Made by a program: the position numbers and the translations under genes. From the NCBI RefSeq assembly GCF_027943255.1, contig NC_072894.1, forward strand, positions 75,617,601 through 75,681,600: 64,000 bases of DNA, written 5' to 3'. Every line of letters starts with the position of its first letter. The stretch's first letter is position 1. Positions 1 through 10,289 of the stretch are shown one piece after another. The notes beneath the pieces are model-generated. The model worked only from the letters and a program-made list of their open reading frames with translations, ran no database searches and was not told the origin of the DNA. Origin of the DNA: Anastrepha obliqua (lineage: Eukaryota; Arthropoda; Insecta; Diptera; Tephritidae).

Positions 1-1179
1 GCCATTGTTGACGTATGACAGTTGCTTAGCAGTTGCTTAGCACCATAACTTCCTTTGTATCTTGCCACTTAACGCAAAGAAGGCCAGATGTGCTGACCCT
101 GAATGAAGACTCGCTTCTTTTTAATTTCTCATCTAATACTGGTAGATTTTTTCTGTTTGGCATGCATGTTCCTAAAGCTCGGAACTCTAGAGTCTCAATT
201 AGATTCGCAGAAGTAGAAAATCTATCGAAACATACCGTCGCATCACGTTCTCTAATTGTACTTTTAACTACACGTTCTCCCAAAGTACCATCGCATTGAT
301 TTTGTTCCCTTCCATTATATATATTAAAATCATATGAATACCCGGTCTCAGAGTCGCATCGCAGCCACATTTTTATACCGTTTATACGTTTTACTGGCTT
401 GAGTGGCATATATTGTTTTACGGACGATCTTCCTTTAAATTTCGTCATTGATTCGTCAATACTCTGCCCAGTACTATCCTGTCGGTATTTCTGAAATGTA
501 TTTTTCAGACACTCGACAACATCATCTATATAATATGTTTTGCTACAGTCCATTGGCTTTTTTGAGGGGGTGCGAAATACAATTTTGATGATAAAAATTT
601 ATAGCGGTCACGAGATATAGCAGACTTAATAGAATAACTACTCATGGACGGATGGTTTGACCAGTAATGTTTCAATGCCGGAACTTTGTAATAAGACATA
701 ACAAACATACAGCCTATGAGAATTTGTATTTCTCCAACATCAGTTTTTAAAATATTAGTCCGTTTTTTTGCTGTTCGAAATTCTTCAATGCGCTCATTTG
801 TGCATTGTACGATATACATGCATAGGCTACGAGGAAAGAGCTTATGAAAAATTTCGATTGCCGAAGAAGTACGGGGGATTCCTGGATTTATATTACACTT
901 ACGATAATCACTTACAAAATGCTTAGGAACAAAATTTCCTTCAGAAGAAAACCATAACCTTCCTTGTTGTTGATGGGGTTCTTCTAATTCATCCATCGAA
1001 ACGGTGTTTTCAACTTCTGACAGTTCACTTTTCGACGATGAAGATGAACTAGATTCTGCCGACTCATAATTATCATCACTTTCGCTGGAAAAATTACTTT
1101 CTACATTTTCGGCATCTGAGTCCAGTATTTCATCCAGCAGCATTTCCGTTATTTCATCTGTCCTTAGTTTTTTCGACAT
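1..1179 (-). pseudogene. piggyBac-like transposase (DDE_Tnp_1_7 type), frameshifted, runs off the left edge
   Basis: A cut-and-paste transposase acting at TTAA sites. The start at 1179 is followed by an acidic, serine-rich N-terminus (about residues 1-70) as is usual in this family, then the family core with TSSAIEIFHKLFP, IDESMTKFKGRSS and YMPLKPVKRINGIKMWLRCD. Two lesions are visible. A frame change near 540-570, at a run of A/C bases, splits the protein into segments 1179-526 and 553-26. An exact 11-bp tandem duplication at 20-41 (unit AGTTGCTTAGC) creates a stop at 26-28. The C-terminus and its cysteine-rich domain would lie beyond base 1. Family assignment is confident; this copy cannot make full-length protein. 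Confidence 0.85.
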
Positions 1180-1233
1180 GGTATCACTTTATAAAAAAAA
1201 AGATCCCTTGGTTATTGCAAATAAGTACTGCTG

Positions 1234-1614
1234 ATACACATAGGTACCGCTACAAAAGACTGCTGGTACGTATAAGTACCACGGTCTTAAAACCCCTCAA
1301 GAATATACAAATCAAAATATGATTCTCATTAATTATACTTACATTTGAAGATGGAATGATTATATCCAATTCTATTAATTTTTTTGACACCTCACACCTT
1401 ATTTTACAATATTTTTAGCACAAAATCAAACATGTGTCAGAAACCTTCGCTATTTCACTCAAAACTGTGCACGCTACGAGAGAGAAAATGAGTTAATGTT
1501 TCCATGTACCGTTAAATAACATAAAAAACCTGCTTTGGTACATTTTATATTGAGTTTGGCATCGATTTTTGGGATTTCGACTTTTATAAACATTTAGTGT
1601 ACATATGGGGTACC
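1234..1614. repeat. Subterminal repeats resembling the piggyBac terminal repeat
   Basis: Short related blocks containing TAC-rich text ending in GTACC occur at about 1234-1247 (ATACACATAGGTACC), 1266-1281 (GTACGTATAAGTACCA) and in the terminal repeat at 1599-1614 (GTACATATGGGGTACC). Subterminal repeats of terminal sequence are common transposase-binding sites in this superfamily. Similarity was judged by eye. Confidence 0.45.
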
Positions 1615-1634
1615 AGGAGGTTCGAAAGGGTTAA

Positions 1635-2820
1635 GTGGTAAAGCTGAACCCCGCCCACCAAAAAAACAAAAAATCCGACCTTCTAGACGAGTAGGTACTG
1701 TCGTCGACAAAGTTGGTTTGGGAGATATCCTCTTTCATAATTATTAGTGTTTATTGGTTTTGAGTAACATTTTTGTAAAATTACTGCAATGTGTAATTTT
1801 AAATATAATCTCCGTATTTGCCAAAATATCATCAATAACTTTTTAACTAATGCAATACCAACCGCAGAACCCACTCGAACAAAACAAGTTAAGTATTTCC
1901 ACACTTATTATCATAGTATCAAAATGAATAAATCAATTTTTATAATTTTGTTTTAATATTTTGTTAAAATATTTCCATTGAAAATCAAAGCCATATATTA
2001 ATACGAGTGAGTTGTGCAGGCACGCGACTAATTTGCAGTTTCCTCGATTTTTTTACCCGAGTTTCGCTATTATTTATGGCCCGACTACTGCTTTTGTTTT
2101 TATATTTATTGTATTTTATGTTTATTACTGCCAACTAAGTATGGTTGGCAAATAAACATAAAATACATAATTTAATAAACAAGCACATACATACGTACTA
2201 ATAAAATTCACACATAGTTTCGCTAAATATTCATGACCAAATCCGAATAAGTAGCAGAATTATGCGTTGATAATGCTAATGAGCTCCACAACACGGCTGA
2301 CAGTTTTAATTAATAACTTGACTAGTATGTGACAAAAAAGGCATAAATAGATATAATCGTTGCGCCAACAATATGCGTTTGTATTGAAATTAAAAAAATA
2401 TCGAATGAGAATGAAAAACAAAAAGCATAAATTAGTTACAATAGCAACAAACTAATTGCTGGAAACTAGTATAATAATAATAAATAAAAACACAATTTGA
2501 TTGCTTCGATAATAAAAAGGTTGCTTTTCAGTTTTTAACGCAGAACAATACTAATATGAAGAGATGTTATTTATTTGCTCGTAGTTTTGTTTATGAGCGC
2601 AGTGATCTCTGAAATGCATGCACCAATAGAATGGATAATGCAGGCTATTGGAAAGTTCGATTTTCTTTTCATATTGAAAAAAAGTTGAAAACAGCAGTAC
2701 TCATGTGGGGTTAAAGGTTAAGTCAAAAAAAAAATAATAATAATAAAGGAATCTGTGAAAACTAGTTTTTTTTATTTTATGTTTTATGTGCAATATGTGC
2801 AAAAACAATGCTGTGGATAA
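1635..2820. other. AT-rich spacer without a recognisable gene
   Basis: No protein homology was recognised on either strand. The only notable structure is the palindrome at 2110-2167. Confidence 0.6.
2110..2167. repeat. Near-perfect palindrome (about 24-bp arms, 8-nt loop)
   Basis: The left arm (2110-2135) begins TGTATTTTATGTTTATT and ends GCCAAC. The right arm (2144-2167) is GTTGGC followed by AAATAAACATAAAATACA. The loop is TAAGTATG. Two extra bases in the left arm are the only mismatch. The DNA or RNA could fold into a strong hairpin. Its function is unknown. Confidence 0.75.
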
Positions 2821-3335
2821 AGGGTCTTTCAAAAATGTCGCCTAGATGTCAGTAGTGAATAATTCTTAGACGGTAACTATTTTTATGTCATCTTTGACAT
2901 TTGTCACCTAATCAGGTATACAATTTTACACGATAGAACAACGCATCCTTACAGCAAAATACGAGATTTGTTTTACTGGAAATAATCGTCCGAAAGAGAC
3001 GGCAATTCAAAGGTTGGTGAACAAATTTCAATAACCTAATTCAGTTGAGGTCTGAAAAGCGACTGGCAGACCAAAACTGTTTAGAATAGTGTTGCTGGAA
3101 AACTTTCAGCACGGATATCTCGATGTTCTCAGGAAGTTAGACTTTCATGAATCGACTGTTTGGCCTGTAGACATGCTCAAGGTGGGCATACAAATGATGC
3201 TATTTTTAATACAATATAATAAAATAATTGTTAAGAGCCGTATTTTGAATAAAAATAGTGAAACCTGAAAGAGTCTAAATTTTAATTTTTTTTTATTTTA
3301 AAACAACATCTAGGCGCATCTTTTGAAAGACCCTA
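2821..3335 (+). mobile_element. Short TIR element, deleted Tc1/mariner (IS630) superfamily relative
   Basis: The ends are imperfect inverted repeats of about 28 bp: AGGGTCTTTCAAAA at 2821 and its complement at the right end (…TTTTGAAAGACCCT, to 3335), both continuing into CGCCTAGATGT-like sequence. A TA follows the right end; the left flank is AA, so the target duplication is not intact. Inside, plus-strand translation near 2940-3045 gives IEQRILTAKYEIC followed by IQRLVNKF, resembling the N-terminal helix-turn-helix of IS630/mariner-type transposases, with stops following. No catalytic domain remains. Confidence 0.6.
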
Positions 3336-4299
3336 TAGTATATTAGACAGTTATGTCTGTGTACTACATATGAAATTCTACCACAACTCATCACAAACAG
3401 CGAATAATCGCTAAGTTTGCGAAGCACCTTGGTCACTTTAGCTCGATCACAGATGAAGCGAATCAGCAGTCTAATTATAAAACACTGCATATTTTTGTTT
3501 ATTTTATATGTATCTACCTAACGGATTTACCTAATTTGACGATGCCGCTGGCGTCGGACCACAATGACAACAATGTTTCTCAGTTTGTTGAAGAGATTTT
3601 GTAGCATTATTTGCGATTGGGTGTGAATTGTGCAAGTATGGTGAAAATCAACAATTAATTGAGCGCCACAGATTTTTTCGTAGTGGCAAATATTTACTAA
3701 AGCAGGCACATACATACAAACACATATGCATATTGTATTTATTCGTATGCACACGCTTACATTTATAAATGTCTATAAATAGAATCACCAGCATATGTAC
3801 ATATATGTATACTCAAAAATGTAGCTAAATGTACATAGATATTTCTAAATATGTGTGTATGTATGTATAAATTTATTTTCTGAACGACTTACAGCTGCCA
3901 ACAATAGGGAATTTATATTTGATTTTGATAGATGACCTTGCGCGCCCGCACCAACTTGTATGATCTGAATGAAAGTATGCGTGTTTGTGCACGTCGAAAT
4001 ATGTATTTATAATTCTATTTATTCAGTTGCTTTCAACAAATTAGTTGGCAAGAGCGTCAGCTGCCATTATCTGCTCTGCGAGCACTAAATAGTGCATATG
4101 TATGTAGTTCTCCGATCAATAAAGTATGAGCCAAACGGGAAGTGCCAAGTGGTTTTACGTTCATATATCTCCAATAAACAAACAGAGGTAAGTAATTAAA
4201 TAATTGCACTCAGCACACTTGGCCTGCAAGGCCCTAGAATTTTGGGTCTGGGTTACAGTTATTTCTTTCAGAAAGCAATTGCATAGATGCGTACTGCAG
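3336..4299. other. Noncoding spacer with microsatellite-like ATGTATGT tracts
   Basis: Short ATGTATGTAT/CATACATA tracts occur around 3715-3860. No gene was recognised. Confidence 0.6.
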
Positions 4300-4875
4300 A
4301 ATAGTCAATTAATAAAAGTCAGTGTTAGTGGCAGGTCTTTGCACTATATCGCAAAGGTTTTCCTGAATTTAGCGGGACAGCCCGAGACCCTGCGTAAAGT
4401 CAATTAATAAAAGTTAGTGTTAGTGGCAGGTCTGCGCACTACATCGAAAAGGTTTTTTCGAAATTAGCGCTTGCTATATTTTCAACATCATCCGCCTATC
4501 CTTGACACCAAATGCCGTTGTTAGTCAGCAAGTGCAGTAAATCAGTGGCTATTAAGTTCCACAGGAGGGATGATAGAACTCCCCTTGCAAGTACCCTTTT
4601 TTAGTGTGTAATGGTCCAATTCTCTCTACTCTTGATTTGGATAGAGAGATGTTACGCACAGGGTGTTTGATCTGTTTGCTTTCAAGACAAAAAAGGCTGG
4701 AATAATCGGTCTACAGGATCTCACCAATAAGTAGTCTCTTGTATCTAACTTTGATATGAAAACTAACAAAGCTCTTCTGCGCAACATTGGCGTGTAGGCT
4801 ATTATGAGACTATCCCGCATAATCCCAACTAGATGGGGTATAATTAATATGTCGCCATGGTGTATTACCACAGGA
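4300..4875 (-). pseudogene. Decayed non-LTR retrotransposon reverse transcriptase fragment
   Basis: Minus-strand reading of 4600-4480 gives GVLSSLLWNLI, then TNNGIW and a degraded ADDV box. This is the order of the RT motifs GGVLSPLLW and YADD in Jockey/LOA-type LINEs; the Y of YADD has become a stop. Sequence towards 4875 contains RPIIPAFFVLKA, which could be a degraded RPISL(T/S)SF box but is out of the expected spacing. The fragment is old and cannot encode a protein. Clade is uncertain. Confidence 0.5.
4304..4470. repeat. Two direct copies, 95-bp period
   Basis: GTCAATTAATAAAAGT begins at 4304 and again at 4399. Each is followed by nearly identical sequence (GTTAGTGGCAGGTCT…CACTA.ATCG..AAGGTTTT) for about 60-70 bp. 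This is a partial tandem duplication within the LINE remnant. Confidence 0.7.
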
Positions 4876-5059
4876 GGGCATCATCTGCCTCCTACGTTTT
4901 GTACGGATCAAATACATTCACAACGCATCTTAACGATTACTGATGAAGTAGGTGTTTAACCGGTTTCCAGTCCGAGTAGATCGCCCTTCTAAATCCAGTA
5001 CATTATTCCGGAATTTTTGCTCCGGTTCTGGGACATTGGGCTCATTTTCCTTTTTCAAA

Positions 5060-5688
5060 TAAATCCTATCGTTTTAGCAGTTTACGAAACAGAAAACACA
5101 ATGTTCGGAAATTGACCGCTTCCGGCCAAGCGCAGTAACTCCTGCGCTCTCTCAAGTCTGACTTATTGCTGCTTAAGTGTGAGCTCATGCGCCTTTTGGA
5201 TCTTGTAAGGCTTGACTTTGAGATCATTTTTCAATATGCGGTGGATACTATGATCAGATATTTTTAGTTCCTTCGCCATTTGATTAGCACTTCGTCGGGG
5301 ATTTGGCTCAAGTCGCTTCTTCACTTTTTGAACCATTTTACGTAACGTTGCAGTCTTTTGATGACCACCTCCATGACGTTTCGCGATGCTACCAGTATCA
5401 TTGTAACGAGTATTGGTGCGATAAACAAAAAAATGGTTTACTTTAAGGTGCTCGAGCCCACGAAAAATCGTTGGTTGTGATTTTCCAGCTACTTATAATG
5501 CAATCACACTATTACGTTTGAAATCCAGTACTCATTTGCTTTTTTCACCTTTACTCTTAACAAAATGCTTCCGCTCGTTTGTAAGTAATACTCTGGACTA
5601 TCATTTAGCCAATTAACAGACAGGTGATGCCCGTGCATCATCAGCGCGAGCGGTCTGAAGTTGGTTATACTTCGGGTGCCGGACCCTA
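5060..5688 (-). pseudogene. Tc1-like transposase, 5' half, with one terminal repeat (copy A)
   Basis: The right end (CTTCGGGTGCCGGACCCT, to 5688, followed by TA) is the 5' terminal repeat. Leftward on the minus strand is a Tc1-type N-terminus: FKRNSVIAL near 5520, then HGGGHQKTAT, RRSANQMAKELKISDHSIHR, ILKNDLKVKPYKIQ and VRLERAQELLRLA. In-frame stops interrupt it (after NSVIAL, and before VRLERA). Past PNIVFS the sequence jumps to a piece resembling ..NDRIYL, so the catalytic half is deleted. Two other copies of this family lie near 29690-31412 and 38935-40062. Confidence 0.75.
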
Positions 5689-5699
5689 TACAATGATAG

Positions 5700-6365
5700 T
5701 ATACATACTACCTTTGTGTTTATAAAATTGCTTACTCATCCCTTCTAAAGCGCTGAGGGTTCTGTTGACCACCAACGCGTTCTCAGTTTTCCTTTCGGCC
5801 TGGTCTCAGGGCAGCTGCAATCAAAAATAGCAGTAAGCATCCTGCTGAATCTGTAATGACTTTCTCCTAATTCGGTACAGCCAGCAGTTCTAGAATGGCT
5901 ATCTATGTTATTTAAATGTATGCATATCTAGCAGACTTCAAAATCTATTCGTGTTCTTGGGATTTTTCTCTGGATTTTCTTGTATGACTTCTGCTCTCAG
6001 CTGAATCAGGATGATCTTGCGGAATGATAAAGGAAAATGAAGATTCTTGACCAGTTAGTTAATAAAGGCTAACAGAGACTCCACTTTCTAGTTGGAGTGG
6101 GTGCTTTTCCATTCCTCGCGGTGTTATTTGTATTGCATCTCATGAAGGGTTTTCGGCTTTTCATTGAGCAGCGGCTGAACAGACTTTGATCCTCTTCTCG
6201 GAGGACGTTGATCTCCTTCTCGGACTCACAAAATGTGATGTCGCGAGGAAAATGCCGCTTGAACCGCGAAAAAGTATCATACGTTTAATGAAAGGATAAT
6301 GAATATCGCTATTAACGCTCAGAGTTTCTCCAGGGAAAGATCATATATTTCATGCTGTTATTATT
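5700..6365. other. Spacer without a recognisable gene
   Basis: No coding similarity or clear repeat structure was recognised on either strand. Confidence 0.5.
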
Positions 6366-6570
6366 CAGTTCGAAACCCCACGCACGAAACACCACTTAAT
6401 GAAAATGTTTTTCTTAATAGCGGTCACTCCTTGGCAGACAATGGTGAACCTCCACGTGTATTTCTGCCATGAAAAAACTCCTCATAAAAAACTAAGAAGA
6501 CGCATACCACAAATAGGAGAGAAGCTCGGCCAAACACCCAAAAAAATGTAAAGCGTCAATTATAATATAT
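6366..6570 (+). mobile_element. SINE-like repeat, 5'-truncated copy 1
   Basis: It shares with the fuller copy at 60206-60536 the blocks AGTTCGAAACCCC (B-box region), CTTAATAGCGGTCACTCCTT, CAATGGTGAACCTCC, GTATTTCTGCCATGAAAAA, GACGCATACCACAAATAGGA and AAGCTCGGCCAAACACCC, in the same order. It ends in an AT-rich (ATATAT) tail. No A box is visible upstream, so the head is lost or decayed. Confidence 0.75.
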
Positions 6571-7865
6571 ACGCATATAAATATATTAGAAAGGGAAATG
6601 TAATAAGGAAATGGAAATAGTAATTCAATATCCTACTTGCGAGTATCTAATAAAATATATACATATATTTCAAATTCAGTTTCCGGAGTGTACACGCTGT
6701 CTTGCCCAAAATTGTACTATGTAAGCACTTTTCAATCTATTATTTTTCTGGTATTCATTAATTCTTTCGAAGCGTACGCAACGGGCGTATTCATCACATT
6801 AATCGCTTTATAATATGATTTTAATCTGGCGCTGAGAATGGCGATTAAAAGTTAAAATTTAACCACCACCCACATAAAAATCTGTTTGCATCGAAAATCA
6901 TTCATGCATTGGGCATGTATTTTACATTTACTTACACACATATATGTAGATATGTATCTGAAAATAAATTAGCGCGGTCTATTGCGTTAATATTTTGGGT
7001 GAGGCGTCCGTGCAAGCGACAGGCCTATCAATTCCCACGAGCCTACATATTTTTCTGTCGCATACCTATGAAAATGTATATCAAATACAAAAAGCACGGG
7101 ATAAATAAGTATGTACAACAATAATCAGCACGTAGAGCAGCAACAGCAGGAAACTGCTATAGAAAAATAAAAATTATGGAGATTCTGTGTTGCTAAACAA
7201 ACAATGGTGATGAGGGCCAATAAATAATTTCCCACGTCCACAAGTTAATCCACACGCTTTACAATTATTTGCAAGCACATAATTTGACGTTACAAATTAG
7301 TACACATTTACAGATATATTTCATATGCGCACAAATATTTTATGTAATTTTATGAGATTAAATTTTTAGAACACACAATTAGTTTCATAAATTTATTACT
7401 CAGCCGCCTGTCACGCACTACGCTTGGCTGACTTCGCAGTTTGATTCCACCAAATAGATGCGCACACGCACTCAAATCTTTGGCATTTTGACTCATTCAA
7501 AGTAATTTATGAGTCAATTTACACAGTTTTTGTTAAATAATCAGCGCTCAGCACCCTATCAAAATAATAACTACATACAATGCTTCAACTAAATAATGAT
7601 TTACTATCGAGGAGTTGTATTGTCGACCACGGGATGGGAGGCAAACGAGGCGAATTCAGAATAAAAGAAGCAAAAAGCACATGGATAACAAAAATAGGAA
7701 CTACTTACTAACCAGTACAATATACATACATATAATCTGCATTAAATCTGACAGTCAGTAAATGGTTAAAATCTTATTAATTATTATTGAGGGTGAATAC
7801 TCAGAACCTTTCATTCCATCTTCAGAATTACTGCAGGCCAGTATTTTAGGGTATCGTTTTATTTA
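6571..7865. other. AT-rich spacer
   Basis: Long AT-rich stretch with scattered CATATATGT-type microsatellite text. No gene was recognised. Confidence 0.6.
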
Positions 7866-8047
7866 TAAGGTTGTCAAAAAAGTCTTGCGGTATTTCCGCA
7901 AGCTTGTCTTTGCAAGCGCGTAGTTCTAGTTGTATTCGTCCCATCGGTTCACGCTAGAGCTTTTTGGATAGCTCTTTTCACGTGCTAACACGTGCTTGAT
8001 TAATTGTTGTTTGCTTTTAGTCGTTCGTGAGTTATAGCGTCGCAAAC

Positions 8048-9071
8048 ATGGAGCAAAATAAAGAGAAAATACGGCATATTTTACAGTACTACTACGATAA
8101 AGGCAAAAATGCATCTCATGCTGCCAATAAAATTTGTGCAGTTTATGGACCCGATACAGTTTCCATTTCCACCGCACAACGATGGTTTCAACGTTTTCGT
8201 TCTGGTGCAGAGGTGATCGAAGATGCGCCACGGTCCGGAAGGCCTGTCGTCGAAAATTGCGCTAAAATCGCTGAATTGATCGAAAGAGACCGGCATAGTA
8301 GCAGCCGTAGCATTGGCCAAAAGCTGGGCATGAGTCATCAAACCGTTATAAACCATTTGAAGAAGCTTGGATTCAAAAAGAAGCTCGATGTATGGGTGCC
8401 ACACGACTTGACGCAAAAAACATTTTTGCCCGTATGGATGCATGCGAATCGCTTCTGAATGGCAACAAAATCGACCCGTTTTTGAAGCGGATGGTGACTG
8501 GCGATGAAAAGTGGGTCACTTACGACAACGTGAAGCGCAAACGGTCGTGGTCGAAAAGCGGTGAAGCTGCCCAGACGGTGGCCAAGCCTGGATTGACGGC
8601 CAGGAAGGTTCTTCTGTGTGTTTTGTGGGATTGGCAGGGAATCATCCACTATGAGCTGCTCCCCTATGGCCAAACGCTTAATTCGGAGCTGTCTGCCAAC
8701 AACTGGACCGCTTGAATGCAGCACTCATGCAGAAGAGGCCGTCTTTGATCAACAGAGGCCGAATTGTCTTCCATCAGGACAACGCCAGGCCACACCCATC
8801 TTTGGTGACGCGCCAGAAGCTCCGGGAGCTCGGATGGGAGGTTCTTTTGCATCCACCGTATAGTCCGGATCTCGCACCAAGTGATTACCACCTATTTCTG
8901 TCCATGGCGAACGAGCTTGGTAGTCGGAAGTTGTCCACAAGAGAGGCCTGTGAAAATTGGCTCTCCGAGTTTTTTGACAATAGGGAAGCGAGCTTCTATA
9001 AGAGGGGCATTATGAAGTTGACATCTCGTTGGGAACTCGTCATCGAACAAAACGGCGCATATTTGACTTAA
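8048..9071 (+). pseudogene. Mariner transposase with two frameshifts, catalytic triad preserved
   Basis: Cut-and-paste DDD transposase. The start at 8048 (MEQNKEKIRHILQYYYDKG) fits the family; an upstream in-frame ATG exists at 8027. Order: paired helix-turn-helix domain (about residues 1-110, with SISTAQRWFQRFRSG and the SHQTVINHLKKLG motif), linker WVPHDLTQK, first Asp in TGDEKWVTYDN, second in FHQDNARPH, third in YSPDLAPSDYHLF. Thirty-four residues separate the second and third Asp, the mariner D34D spacing. A frame change near 8400-8430 and a small deletion near 8690-8712 divide it into three frames. The reading frame otherwise reaches a natural stop at 9069-9071 (GAYLT). Confidence 0.92.
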
Positions 9072-9227
9072 ATCGCATTATTATAACCAATTTTATGAAC
9101 AATTGAAAATTCAATAAAAATATCGCAAGACTTTTTTGACGGCGCATATTTGACTTAAATCGCATTATTATAACCAATTTTATGAACAATTGAAAATTCA
9201 ATAAAAATATCGCAAGACTTTTTTGAC
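9054..9227 (+). repeat. Exact 87-bp tandem duplication of the mariner 3' end
   Basis: Bases 9054-9140 and 9141-9227 are identical. Each begins GGCGCATATTTGACTTAA (last codons and stop of the transposase) and ends GCAAGACTTTTTTGAC inside the terminal repeat. The element therefore has two copies of most of its 3' terminal repeat. Confidence 0.93.
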
Positions 9228-9239
9228 AACCTTATGTTA

Positions 9240-9890
9240 TACCTGTTTTCCCTTCGTCAATTTTCTTCTATATGCTGATGATTTGAAAATGCCTTCTGCA
9301 ATAAGAAATACCGCGGATATTCTTAGGTTGCAGTCGGATATACATAAGTTCGCTCGCTGGTGCAGTAACTCAGGCATCTCTCAAACTGCTACTACTACAT
9401 CTTCAATCTGTTCATCTAGGCGTGATCTTTGACGCCCATTTTTCATTCAATAGTCACATTAACTTTCCAACCGCTTTTTACTTTTTTTATGCGGCGTCAT
9501 AGCCCAAAGTTCGCGGACCCCTACACTCTTAAATACGTTTTACTTATTTTATTCGATCTATGTTAGAATATGCAATATTTGTTTGGAGAATTTGTTGCCA
9601 GTTTAAAAATGAGAAATGAACGTGTGCAGAATAGGTTTTCTAAATACGTTCTAAGGTCGTTATTCTCAAGCTTTATTCGTTCCTACAATTCCAGTTTCAT
9701 TTTAATTAGTAAAGTCTCTAGGGAGCAGAAGAAGAAATTGTTTGTTCATCCATTTACGAAGCATTCACTTGCATACCCCCACTAGATCTCTACTCAATAC
9801 TTACCTATTTCATCTTAAATTGCTTAACACGAATTATGTGGTGTTCGACGTTTCTTTGCTTATTAATGGTGTCAGGTATTTGCTTTCAAA
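9240..9890 (+). pseudogene. CR1-like non-LTR retrotransposon fragment (RT palm to thumb)
   Basis: Plus-strand reading gives VNFLLYADDLKM with the YADD catalytic box near 9265, then LQSDIHKFARWC, a shifted LGVIFDAHFSFNSHI near 9412-9460, and DPYTLKYVL and RVQNRFSKYVLRSLF near 9515-9670. This order (YADD, WC box, L-G-V-F-D box, LEYA-type segment, RVQ-RF box) fits CR1/Jockey-group LINE ORF2. Several frame changes and stops are present. It is interrupted at 9892-9904 by the LOA element and abuts the mariner on its left. Similar fragments occur at 23935-24140 and 42190-42800. Confidence 0.7.
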
Positions 9891-9891
9891 T

Positions 9892-9904
9892 AACCTAAAT
9901 TGTC
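9892..9904. repeat. Left target-site duplication of the LOA element
   Basis: AACCTAAATTGTC here is repeated exactly at 15092-15104, directly outside the two ends of the retrotransposon. Confidence 0.93.
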
Positions 9905-10289
9905 ATCGGTGGTCATTGCTGGCAGTCTTTGTAGGGGGAATAACGCAAAGGCCTTCGTGGACTTTGTGCCGTAACTGCAAGACTGTCGGAAGTGCGACTA
10001 TTCCTCCCCGCGGTGGCCACTGGAAACAGGATACCCCAGCACGGTCATGTCTCTGTTGGGGTCCTGGCTAATATAGTCGGGCGGGAAGAGTAAACTTCCT
10101 TGGGTAAGTATAAATCCCCAATCCAAGGTGGAACAGCATACGCCGAGGGATGCTTGGCTAGAGGGGGATCTAGTCGCTAGTATGCGGACTTGGGGCGCCC
10201 TGGCGAGGCCCCATTTCAAAAATGCCTTCCTGCGCTACCGGGGCACTGGCGCAGGTGACCGATATACCCCTTTACTCGTGGGAACAAAA

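Larger units (their letters stand above)
1..1630 (-). mobile_element. piggyBac-type DNA transposon, 5' portion; other end outside the window
   Basis: The element reads on the minus strand. Its 5' end lies at 1630, next to the tetranucleotide TTAA (1631-1634), the target site of piggyBac-type transposases. From TTAA inwards the minus strand reads CCCTTTCGAACCTCCTGG, which I take as the terminal repeat. Bases 1180-1598 are noncoding leader and subterminal sequence. The 3' terminal repeat should lie to the left of base 1 and cannot be seen, so completeness cannot be judged. Confidence 0.8.
7868..9232 (+). mobile_element. Mariner element with both terminal repeats (mariner-1)
   Basis: The 5' end AGGTTGTCAAAAAAGTCTTG at 7868 is mirrored at 9232, and TA flanks both sides (7866-7867, 9233-9234), the mariner target duplication. 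At about 1.37 kb it is close to the usual 1.3 kb plus an 87-bp duplication at the 3' end. Both ends are well preserved, so the copy looks comparatively young although its transposase is broken. It is followed directly by CR1-like LINE sequence. Confidence 0.92.

Noticed and set aside
8081..8724. Minus-strand frames of 120 and 128 codons across the mariner
   Set aside because: Antisense shadows of the mariner transposase.
10128..10289. Earlier start for LOA ORF1
   Set aside because: The frame is open upstream, but position 10128 is GTG and the in-frame ATG at 10182 has weaker context than 10290.
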